Below are positions 56,447 through 64,000 of a stretch of DNA of 64,000 nt, piece by piece. Location of the stretch: NCBI GenBank assembly GCA_017534965.1, contig JAFXVA010000008.1, positions 139,409 through 203,408 of the forward strand, written 5' to 3'. Below the pieces are notes generated by a model. It was given only the letters and a program-made list of their open reading frames with translations. It was not told the origin of the DNA and did not search any database. Both the position numbers and the translations under genes were made by a program. The number at the start of each line of letters is the position of its first letter. The first letter of the stretch is position 1. Origin of the DNA: Elusimicrobiaceae bacterium (GTDB taxonomy: Bacteria > Elusimicrobiota > Elusimicrobia > Elusimicrobiales > Elusimicrobiaceae).

Positions 56447-56510
56447 ATTCTCTAATTTTTACCATATAACTATAAATAATATATAATATATATATAGGGA
56501 GTTTTAGAAT

Positions 56511-57359
56511 ATGTGGGAATATACAGATAAAGTGATGGAACACTTTAAAAATCCAAAAAACGCAGGCGAAATTAAAGATGCTGACGCTACAGGCCAAGTC
56601 GGCAGTCTTGTCTGTGGGGATGCCTTAAAATTAACTTTAAAAATTGATAAAGAAACCCAAATTATTAAAGAGGCGAAATTTTTAACTTTCGGTTGTGCAA
56701 GTGCGATAGCCTCCTCTTCTGTCTTAACAGAAATGATTATCGGCAAAACTTTAGAGGAAGCTTCAAAAATCACCAATCAGGATATTGCCAGCGAGCTTGG
56801 CTCTCTTCCCGAAGAAAAAATGCACTGCTCTGTTATGGGTATGGAAGCCCTTGAGGCCGCCATCCAAAGTTATAAACAAGGCGGCAAACCGGTCATTTAC
56901 GAGCAGGAAAGTTCTTCAAAAATTGTTTGCAAATGCTTTAATGTAAGTGAAGAAACTATAATTAAAGCAATTCATACAAATAAGCTAACAACAGTAGAAG
57001 ATATTACCCACTTTACTAAAGCAGGGGGTGCTTGTGGTAAATGTAAAGCGGAAATTCAGCAAATTTTAAATAAAGTTTTAGCATGTGAAAATCCTATTTC
57101 CGCTAAGAAACAATTTAAAGATTTAACTATTGTTGAAAAAATAAAAGAAGTAGAAAAAGTTTTAAATGAAGAAGTTAAACCGCGCCTTAATTTAGACGGC
57201 GGAAGTATAGAACTTATTGATATACAAGGTAATATTATTTCCGTTCGCATGCTTGGTATGTGTGGTGGTTGCGTTAATGCCAAAAACACCATTAAATCTT
57301 TTGTGGAAAAAGTTTTAAAAGAAAAACTTGATTCTTCCTTAGAGGTTCGCCAAGCATGA
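56511..57359 (+). CDS. nifU: Iron-sulfur cluster scaffold NifU
   Basis: The 282-residue three-domain NifU has an N-terminal IscU-like scaffold (VCGD, FGCASAIASS, MHCSVMG), a central BFD-like [2Fe-2S] domain (CKCFNVSEE..GACGKCK) and a C-terminal Nfu domain (LDGGSIELI..CGGCVNA). It assembles Fe-S clusters with NifS, whose gene overlaps by 4 nt. No nitrogenase genes are present, so it serves general Fe-S biogenesis. Confidence 0.94.
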   Translation: MWEYTDKVMEHFKNPKNAGEIKDADATGQVGSLVCGDALKLTLKIDKETQIIKEAKFLTFGCASAIASSSVLTEMIIGKTLEEASKITNQDIASELGSLPEEKMHCSVMGMEALEAAIQSYKQGGKPVIYEQESSSKIVCKCFNVSEETIIKAIHTNKLTTVEDITHFTKAGGACGKCKAEIQQILNKVLACENPISAKKQFKDLTIVEKIKEVEKVLNEEVKPRLNLDGGSIELIDIQGNIISVRMLGMCGGCVNAKNTIKSFVEKVLKEKLDSSLEVRQA

Positions 57360-58531
57360 AGGATGTAATTTATTTTGATAATAATGCAACAACCCGCATT
57401 GCTCCTGAAGTCCTTGAAGAAATGCTACCTTATTTTTGTGAAAAATATGGCAATGCTTCAAGTATGCACACTTTCGGCGGTTCCAATAAAAGAGCTATTG
57501 AAAAAGCAAGAGCAAATGTTGCCTCTTTAATAAACGCCGACCCTCAGGAAGTTATTTTTACTTCCGGCGGCACAGAATCAGATAGCACGGCAATATATTC
57601 TTCTATCAATAGTTATCCAAATAAAAAACATATTATCACTTCTGCAGTGGAACATCCTGCCGTTTTGGAAGTTTTCAAAAAACTTGCTTCCCAAGGTTAT
57701 AAAGTGGATTTTATCGGTGTAGATACAAACGGCCGTTTTGATATGGAAAGTTTTAAAAAACTTATTGATGATAATACGGCTTTAGTTTCTGTTATGTGGG
57801 CAAATAGCGAAACAGGCACAATTTTCCCTGTCAAAGAAATTGCTAAAATTGCTCACGCCCGCGGCGCGCTTTTCCACACAGATGGGGTGCAGGCCCTTGG
57901 TAAAATAATAACGGATGTAAAAGAAACAGATGTTGATTTGATGTCTTTTTCTTCTCACAAAATAAACGGGCCTAAAGGTATGGGCGGTTTATATATCAAA
58001 ACCGGCACAAGATTTTTGCCCTTTATGGTTGGCGGTCATCAGGAAAGATTACGTCGCGCCGGCACGGAAAATGTGCCAAGCATTGTCGGTTTTGGTAAAG
58101 CGGCCCTTTTAGCAAAAGAGCATTTAAAAGACACTGGCAAAATTGCTGCTCTTAGAGATGCTTTAGAGCAAGGGCTTACAAGTTCTATTGAAAACACCAA
58201 AGTTAATGGCGACACTCAAAACCGCTTGCCTAATACAGCAAATATAAGTTTTGGGTATATTGAAGGTGAATCAATTTTAATGATGCTTGATGAGTATGGC
58301 ATTTGCGCTTCTTCCGGTTCTGCTTGCACTTCCGGTTCTCTTGAGCCATCTCATGTATTAAGAGCAATGCAAGTGCCCTTTCAATTTGCCCATGGCTCAA
58401 TAAGATTTTCTTTAAGTAGATATAATACTATTGAAGAAGTTAATAAAGTTTTGGAGGTTATGCCAAAAATCGTCAGCAGACTTAGGGCTTTATCTCCGTT
58501 TAATCCCAGCACATTTAGTGCAGTAAAATAA
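57356..58531 (+). CDS. nifS: Cysteine desulfurase NifS/IscS
   Basis: The 391-residue PLP enzyme has IYFDNNATTRIAPEV at the start, the PLP lysine in SFSSHKINGPKG, and the catalytic Cys in SSGSACTSGSLEPSHVL. It supplies sulfur to NifU. It is coupled to nifU and lies 9 nt upstream of secA. Confidence 0.94.
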   Translation: MKDVIYFDNNATTRIAPEVLEEMLPYFCEKYGNASSMHTFGGSNKRAIEKARANVASLINADPQEVIFTSGGTESDSTAIYSSINSYPNKKHIITSAVEHPAVLEVFKKLASQGYKVDFIGVDTNGRFDMESFKKLIDDNTALVSVMWANSETGTIFPVKEIAKIAHARGALFHTDGVQALGKIITDVKETDVDLMSFSSHKINGPKGMGGLYIKTGTRFLPFMVGGHQERLRRAGTENVPSIVGFGKAALLAKEHLKDTGKIAALRDALEQGLTSSIENTKVNGDTQNRLPNTANISFGYIEGESILMMLDEYGICASSGSACTSGSLEPSHVLRAMQVPFQFAHGSIRFSLSRYNTIEEVNKVLEVMPKIVSRLRALSPFNPSTFSAVK

Positions 58532-58540
58532 AGAGGTTTT

Positions 58541-61117
58541 ATGATTACAAATTTAATAGAAAAAGTTATCGGAACAAAAAGCGAAAGACAATTAAAAAAA
58601 CTTTATCCTATTGTCCAAAAAATAAATGATTTAGAAAAAACAATAGCACCTTTAACAGATGAAGAATTAAAAAATAAAACTCAAGAATTTAAAGATAGAC
58701 TCGCTAAAGGGCAAACTCTTGATGATATCTTGCCGGAAGCTTTTGCCGTAGTCAGAGAAGCTGCAAAAAGAGTTTTGGGTCTTCGCCATTATGATGTGCA
58801 ATTACTTGGCGGTATGGTTTTACACCAAGGCAAAATTGCCGAAATGCGCACCGGCGAAGGTAAAACTTTAGTTGCTACTTTGCCTTCTTACTTAAATGCT
58901 TTAACAGGTAAAGGGGTCCACGTTGTTACTGTTAACGATTATCTTGCTAAACGCGATAGAGAGTGGATGGGCCCTGTTCATGAATTTTTAGGTCTTAGTG
59001 TCGGTTTTATTAGTCACGATATGGATAATGCCCAAAGGCAAGAGATGTATCAAAAAGATATCACTTATGTTACCAACAATGAACTTGGCTTTGACTATTT
59101 AAGGGATAATATGGTCGTCCGCGCACAAGATAGAGTGCAACGCCCCTTAAATTTCTGTATCGTTGACGAAGTGGACTCTATTTTAATCGATGAAGCAAGA
59201 ACGCCTTTAATTATTTCCGGCCCGACAGATGATAAAACCGATAAATATTATATTGTTAATCGCTTAGTTCCGCAATTTAAAGTTCGCAAAATTACTGAAA
59301 GAGATGAAGTTAACGCTAAATATGCAGGCGAAGATCTTGCCAAAGGTTATGATGCTTTAATTGATGAAAAAAACCAAACTGTTACTTTAACGGATCAAGG
59401 GGTTGCCGCAGCAGAAAAAATGCTTGGTATTCCCAATTTGTATGATGATGTTCAATCAGAGTGGGTGCACCATATTAATCAGGCTTTGCGCGCCCATCAT
59501 CTTTACAAAAGGGAAGATCACTACATTGTTAAAGATGGCGAAGTTATTATCGTAGATGAATTTACCGGCCGTCTTATGCCGGGACGCAGATGGTCTGATG
59601 GTTTACACCAAGCTATAGAAGCCAAAGAACATATCGCAATTAAAGAAGAAAACCAAACTCTTGCTACAATTACTTTCCAAAATTTCTTTAAACTTTATAA
59701 TAAACTTTCCGGTATGACAGGTACTGCCATGACCGAGGCAAATGAATTTTGGACTATTTATAAACTTGATGTGGTTGAAATTCCTTCCAATAAACCTTGC
59801 CAAAGAATTGACTATCCGGATGTGGTCTTCCGCACAGAAGATGAAAAATTTGATGCCGTTGTAGAAGAAATTGAAAAACTTTGGAGAAAGGGCCTTCCCG
59901 TCTTGGTAGGCACGCGTTCTATTGAAAAATCAGAGCATCTATCCGAAATGTTAAGACGCAAAGCCATACCGCACAAAGTTTTAAATGCTAAATATCACGA
60001 GATGGAAGCCCAAATCATCAGCCAAGCCGGCAGAAAAGGCGCTGTTACCATTGCAACAAATATGGCAGGGCGCGGAACAGATATTGTTTTAGGCGGAAAT
60101 CCTGTTAATAAAGAAGAACAAGAATTTATTGAAGCAAACGGCGGCTTAACTGTTATTGGCACAGAACGTCACGAAAGCCGCCGTATTGATAACCAGCTTC
60201 GCGGTCGCTGCGCAAGACAGGGAGATAAAGGTTCAAGCCGTTTCTATGTCGCATTAAACGATGAACTTATGCGCCTTTTCGGCAGTGAAAAAATTTCTAC
60301 CATTATGGGCCATTTAGGTATGAAAAAAGGTGAGGCCTTGGAATCTTCTCTTTTGTCTTCCCAAATAGCCCGCGCTCAAAGAAGAGTTGAAGGCCATAAC
60401 TTTGATATCCGCAAACATTTGCTTGATTATGATAAAGTTATGAATCAACAGAGAACAGCCGTTTATAACTTAAGAAATGCCATTTTAGACGGAGTTAATT
60501 TTAACGATAGAACGCACGAAATGATAGCTGAAACAGCAGCTGATTTATTTTATAAATTTTATAATGAAAAGCACCCCACCAGATCTGATTTTAACTCTAT
60601 AAACACTCTTTTTAAGAGAATTTTTACTATAGATATTAATTTAGACAGCGAAAATATTAAAGGAAAGAAAGCCGATGATCTTTTGCAAGATTTAACAGAT
60701 AAAGCAATAGAAGCTTGCAAACAAAGGGCAAATTACTTTAAAGAGCAAGGCATAGATTTTTCTGAAATTGAAAGAATGCTCCTTTTACAACTTTTGGACC
60801 AAGCTTGGAAGCAACATCTTTACGAACTTGACCAAATGCAAAAGAGTATTAATTTGCGTGCTTACGGCCAAAAAGATCCTTTAATTGAATATCAAAAAGA
60901 ATCTTATTCTCTGTATCTTGCAATGATGAACAGGATCAGAGATCTTTTTGTAGAATATATCTTCCGTTTGCAGTTGCCTCCGCAAAGAAGGCCTGTGCAG
61001 CAAGTAAGACATGAGCAAACAAAAGATGCTCAAGGTCAGGAGATACATAAAATCGGGCGTAATGATTTATGCCCCTGCGGAAGCGGTAAAAAATATAAAA
61101 AGTGTTGTGGAAAATGA
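58541..61117 (+). CDS. secA: Preprotein translocase ATPase SecA
   Basis: The 858-residue SecA has [11 protein letters not shown] (Walker A), [35 protein letters not shown] and the C-terminal zinc motif [13 protein letters not shown]. It drives Sec-dependent export with SecYEG. It overlaps lnt by 4 nt. Confidence 0.97.
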   Translation: MITNLIEKVIGTKSERQLKKLYPIVQKINDLEKTIAPLTDEELKNKTQEFKDRLAKGQTLDDILPEAFAVVREAAKRVLGLRHYDVQLLGGMVLHQGKIAEMRTGEGKTLVATLPSYLNALTGKGVHVVTVNDYLAKRDREWMGPVHEFLGLSVGFISHDMDNAQRQEMYQKDITYVTNNELGFDYLRDNMVVRAQDRVQRPLNFCIVDEVDSILIDEARTPLIISGPTDDKTDKYYIVNRLVPQFKVRKITERDEVNAKYAGEDLAKGYDALIDEKNQTVTLTDQGVAAAEKMLGIPNLYDDVQSEWVHHINQALRAHHLYKREDHYIVKDGEVIIVDEFTGRLMPGRRWSDGLHQAIEAKEHIAIKEENQTLATITFQNFFKLYNKLSGMTGTAMTEANEFWTIYKLDVVEIPSNKPCQRIDYPDVVFRTEDEKFDAVVEEIEKLWRKGLPVLVGTRSIEKSEHLSEMLRRKAIPHKVLNAKYHEMEAQIISQAGRKGAVTIATNMAGRGTDIVLGGNPVNKEEQEFIEANGGLTVIGTERHESRRIDNQLRGRCARQGDKGSSRFYVALNDELMRLFGSEKISTIMGHLGMKKGEALESSLLSSQIARAQRRVEGHNFDIRKHLLDYDKVMNQQRTAVYNLRNAILDGVNFNDRTHEMIAETAADLFYKFYNEKHPTRSDFNSINTLFKRIFTIDINLDSENIKGKKADDLLQDLTDKAIEACKQRANYFKEQGIDFSEIERMLLLQLLDQAWKQHLYELDQMQKSINLRAYGQKDPLIEYQKESYSLYLAMMNRIRDLFVEYIFRLQLPPQRRPVQQVRHEQTKDAQGQEIHKIGRNDLCPCGSGKKYKKCCGK

Positions 61118-63003
61118 ACAAAGAGGAATTAATAAATAAAATAAAAGAAATTTCAATTAAAACGTTTTCTGTAATAAAACAGAAAGCCCAAGAAGTTTTT
61201 GCTAATTTAAAAGCTAAATATCAAGCGGCAAAAGCTAAAAAAGAAAACTCTGTCAAACCTATGAATATTTATGAAGATAAAAATAGAGAGTTAAACCCTG
61301 CAACGGCTACTTTTTCTTTAAAGCCAATGTCTCTCAGCGGGCAAAAAGTTTCTATTAAAAGATCTTTGCTTTCTTCTTTGAAAGGTTTTTCTTCTCCTTT
61401 TAAGAATCGCCATATCAGTGGTTTTACTGCTGCAGTTTTGTTTTTAGGCTCTTCTGTTCTTTCTGCTTGGCTTTTAGGGCTAAGTTTTAATACGGAAGCT
61501 AAACCCTATTGTGCTTTTATAGCCTTTTTCTTAATAGGTTTTGCCATTAAAAATATAAAAACAGCAAAGGGAAGTTCCTTTTATGGTTTAATTACAGGTC
61601 TTTTATCCAATATCTTTATTTGCGGTTGGATTTATGATACGGTTTTTGGTGGCACGGCTAATTCTACAATGTCTTTGTGGGCTTTAATTGGTTTATCTTT
61701 AGTTCTTACAATTCCTTATATTCTTTTTGCTTTTTTCGCCTGGCAGTATAAACATAAAATTATTCTATATCCTTTTGCCAGTGCTTGCGCTTGGGTTGCT
61801 CTTGAAGTTTTGTTTCAACTTATTTCATATAAATGGATGGGCTTTCCTTGGTTTGTTTTGGGTTATACTCAATATGCAAATTTGGAACTTATTCAAATCA
61901 GTTCTGTTTTAGGTGTTTACGGTATTAGTTTCTTTATAGTATTTTGTTCTTTTAGTGCGTCTGTTGTATTAGGAAAGGATATAAAGTTTAAAGATAGATT
62001 CACAGGTTTTCTATTCATTGTAATTGCTGCCTTTTTATTTTTGGGTTATGGCAAAAAACAATTAGAAGCCGCTTCTCAACCTAAAGAAGAAAGTAAAATT
62101 ATAAAAGTTGCTATCGTTCAACCCAATACTCATAAAGATATGTTTGAGGGCAATATCCAGGTTGTGCAACAAAAACTTAATAATATTGCTTATGCCTTAC
62201 AAAATTATCCGGATTTAGATTTAGTTGTTTGGCCGGAAAGCACTTTGCCCGATTATTTAGAAGAAGGTTCTTTGAAAGATTTTATGGCACAACTTTCCGC
62301 TAATGTAAAAACCTATCAAATTGCAGGCGGTTCCTCTCTTGTTAAAGCAGATACTAAACAAGATAAAGAAACCGAAGATTCCGTCCAAGAGTTTGTTGCT
62401 GCCGGTTTATATCATCAGGGCAAACTAATAGATAAACATTATAAACGTAAACTTGTTCCTTTTGGCGAATATTTACCTCTTAATAAATATTTAAAAGATG
62501 TCTATGAAAAAAATGAAATCTCTTCTTTAACAGGCACTTATGTCAGTGGTAGTGGTCCTGCCAAAGTTTTTGTTTTACAGGGCGAAAAGGAAAGTTCTTT
62601 TGGTCCGCAAATTTGTTTTGAAAGTATTTTCCCTATTTTATGGCGTTTACAAGTTCTTAGCGGGGCAGAATTCTTTGTTAATCTTTCTAATGATGGCTGG
62701 TTCTTAAAAACTGCCGCTCCTTATCAACATTTACGCCTTAATGTTTTTAGGGCAGTGGAAAATAACCGCCCTATTTTACGCAGCACAAACAATGGCATTT
62801 CTGCTTATATAAACAATATCGGTAAAATAGAATATCATAGCACTCTTGATGAGCAAGATATTAAATTTATAGATCTTGTTTTGCCTTTAAACCAAAATAA
62901 AACTTTCTATTCCCGCTATGGCGATATTTTTGGCTTTTTATGTTTATTTTTAACTTTAATTTTTTCTTATAGTTGTTTAGATATTACAAAAGAAAATGAT
63001 TGA
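61114..63003 (+). CDS. lnt: Apolipoprotein N-acyltransferase
   Basis: The 629-residue Lnt has about six to eight membrane helices and a periplasmic nitrilase-like domain with the catalytic triad in VWPESTLP (Glu), [13 protein letters not shown] (Lys) and [10 protein letters not shown] (Cys). It adds the third acyl chain to lipoproteins. About 105 polar, Lys-rich residues precede the first helix, longer than usual. I start it at ATG 61114, overlapping the secA stop (ATGA). Confidence 0.92.
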   Translation: MNKEELINKIKEISIKTFSVIKQKAQEVFANLKAKYQAAKAKKENSVKPMNIYEDKNRELNPATATFSLKPMSLSGQKVSIKRSLLSSLKGFSSPFKNRHISGFTAAVLFLGSSVLSAWLLGLSFNTEAKPYCAFIAFFLIGFAIKNIKTAKGSSFYGLITGLLSNIFICGWIYDTVFGGTANSTMSLWALIGLSLVLTIPYILFAFFAWQYKHKIILYPFASACAWVALEVLFQLISYKWMGFPWFVLGYTQYANLELIQISSVLGVYGISFFIVFCSFSASVVLGKDIKFKDRFTGFLFIVIAAFLFLGYGKKQLEAASQPKEESKIIKVAIVQPNTHKDMFEGNIQVVQQKLNNIAYALQNYPDLDLVVWPESTLPDYLEEGSLKDFMAQLSANVKTYQIAGGSSLVKADTKQDKETEDSVQEFVAAGLYHQGKLIDKHYKRKLVPFGEYLPLNKYLKDVYEKNEISSLTGTYVSGSGPAKVFVLQGEKESSFGPQICFESIFPILWRLQVLSGAEFFVNLSNDGWFLKTAAPYQHLRLNVFRAVENNRPILRSTNNGISAYINNIGKIEYHSTLDEQDIKFIDLVLPLNQNKTFYSRYGDIFGFLCLFLTLIFSYSCLDITKEND

Positions 63004-64000
63004 AAATAAAGACATACAAAATCAACTAGATGATTTTACTTCCCGTTTAGAAACTATTTATAAAGTCCAAAATATTGCACAGAAACAAGAAGATTTAAAA
63101 AAACTGGAAGAGGTATCTTCTGCGCCTGATTTTTGGAATAACGCTGAAAAAGCAAAAGAAATTTCTAAACAAATAGATATTTTAAAAACAGCAATATCTT
63201 CTTATCAAGAATTAAAAAAAGAATTAGAAGATAATAAAACCCTTTTTGAACTTGCGCTTGATATGCAGGATGAAAAAGAACTTGAAAATCTTGCCTCAAG
63301 TTTAATTAATTTTGCCGCTAAGTTAAAAGCTTTGGAATTTAAAACAAAACTTTGCCACCCTAATGATAAATTAAATGCAATTGTCAGTATTCACGCAGGG
63401 GCAGGCGGCACGGAATCTTGCGATTGGGCTGATATGCTTCTTAGAATGTATACCCGTTGGGCAGAAGCACATGGCTATAAAATACATATAACAGATGTTT
63501 TACCGGGTGAAGAAGCTGGTATAAAAAATATAACTTTCTTTGTGGAAGGCCCCTTTGCTTACGGATTTTTAAAAAGCGAAAACGGCGTTCACCGCCTTGT
63601 CAGAATATCACCTTTTGATGCAAACAGCCGTCGTCATACTTCTTTTGCTTCTTTGGATGTTTTACCCGATATTGAAGACGATATTAATATAGAACTTTTA
63701 GATAAAGATTTAGAAATTACCACTTGCCGTTCCGGTGGGGCTGGCGGGCAAAATGTTAATAAGGTGGAAACAGCTGTGCGTATTCTGCATAAACCAACAG
63801 GCATAGTTGTTGCTTGCCAAGTGGAAAGAAGCCAACTTCAAAACAAAACGCGCGCTTTAAAAATGCTTAAAGCAAAACTTTATGAAATGGAACTTGATAA
63901 AAAGCGTAGTGAAATGGAACGCCACTACGGCCAAAAAGGTGATATTGCCTGGGGTCATCAAATTCGCTCTTATGTTTTTATGCCTTATCAAATGGTAAAA
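62996..64000 (+). CDS. prfB: Peptide chain release factor 2 (5' part, runs off window)
   Basis: 335 codons are in the window and the gene continues beyond it. SPF (codon recognition, in [15 protein letters not shown]) identifies RF2, and [11 protein letters not shown] holds the GGQ motif. The reading frame is continuous from ATG 62996 with no in-frame UGA, so the +1 programmed frameshift common near codon 25 is absent. The start overlaps the end of lnt by 8 nt. Confidence 0.93.
   Translation, partial: MIENKDIQNQLDDFTSRLETIYKVQNIAQKQEDLKKLEEVSSAPDFWNNAEKAKEISKQIDILKTAISSYQELKKELEDNKTLFELALDMQDEKELENLASSLINFAAKLKALEFKTKLCHPNDKLNAIVSIHAGAGGTESCDWADMLLRMYTRWAEAHGYKIHITDVLPGEEAGIKNITFFVEGPFAYGFLKSENGVHRLVRISPFDANSRRHTSFASLDVLPDIEDDINIELLDKDLEITTCRSGGAGGQNVNKVETAVRILHKPTGIVVACQVERSQLQNKTRALKMLKAKLYEMELDKKRSEMERHYGQKGDIAWGHQIRSYVFMPYQMVK

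Noticed and set aside
56511-58531. Nitrogen-fixation locus
   Set aside because: nifU and nifS are present, but no nitrogenase or nif regulatory genes occur. These genes serve general Fe-S cluster assembly in many bacteria.

Overview
The window is 64 kb of a low-GC bacterial chromosome, with housekeeping genes in short operons and little sign of mobile DNA. The organism has a Gram-negative-type envelope: an HldD-like heptose epimerase, Lnt, lipoproteins, and meso-DAP peptidoglycan (a DAP operon plus MurE with a DNPR motif). It also has a type IV pilin-like protein whose N-terminus closely resembles those abundant in Elusimicrobium. My best guess is the phylum Elusimicrobiota (gut or Endomicrobium-like relatives). 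This rests on remembered family resemblance, not on a search.

Layout. 1-7.2 kb: pyruvoyl-dependent arginine decarboxylase (-), M3 peptidase, GH13 amylase, signal peptidase I, and parA-parB preceded by two parS-like palindromes. 7.5-16.2 kb: a TreT-like GT4 gene and the full ATP synthase operon, with an HldD-like epimerase gene between atpA and atpG. 16.2-24.4 kb: a diverged DUF3137-like protein, YbgC-type thioesterase, tRNA-Gly, uvrB-birA, a lone receiver protein, tilS, a Yip1-like membrane protein and sppA. 24.4-31.3 kb: dapA, an ACT-less aspartate kinase, asd, dapB, a MurC/Mpl-like ligase, nusB and ligA.

31.3-36.2 kb: four tandem DUF3137-like membrane proteins in A-B-A-B order, all ending in the same nine residues, followed by lemA. 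This is the best candidate for an undescribed membrane system in the window. 36.2-42.2 kb: a phosphorylase-like protein, an ankyrin protein, a TIGR02757-type protein, murE-murD and infC-rpmI-rplT.

42.2-45 kb is the main non-coding region. It holds a solitary pilin gene, a palindromic element, dispersed intergenic repeats, a predicted structured RNA of about 240 nt with its own promoter and terminator, marC, an inverted-repeat element, and an intact tRNA-Val flanked by decayed tRNA-Val copies. 45-56.5 kb: a Nudix protein, dnaE, a 74-residue two-repeat protein, two paralogous exported proteins, pth, a folD gene with altered catalytic residues, a lipoprotein, a second ankyrin-type protein, GDPD, PHP and Nfu-like proteins, an SH3 protein and a CcmI-like-domain protein. 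56.5-64 kb: nifU-nifS, secA, lnt and the start of prfB, which runs off the window.

Several genes (the GT4 gene, the 17807 gene, uvrB, tilS) have a good -10 hexamer 5-10 nt before the ATG and no Shine-Dalgarno sequence. This suggests leaderless transcripts alongside ordinary SD-led operons. I found no CRISPR array, insertion sequence, prophage or rRNA gene.
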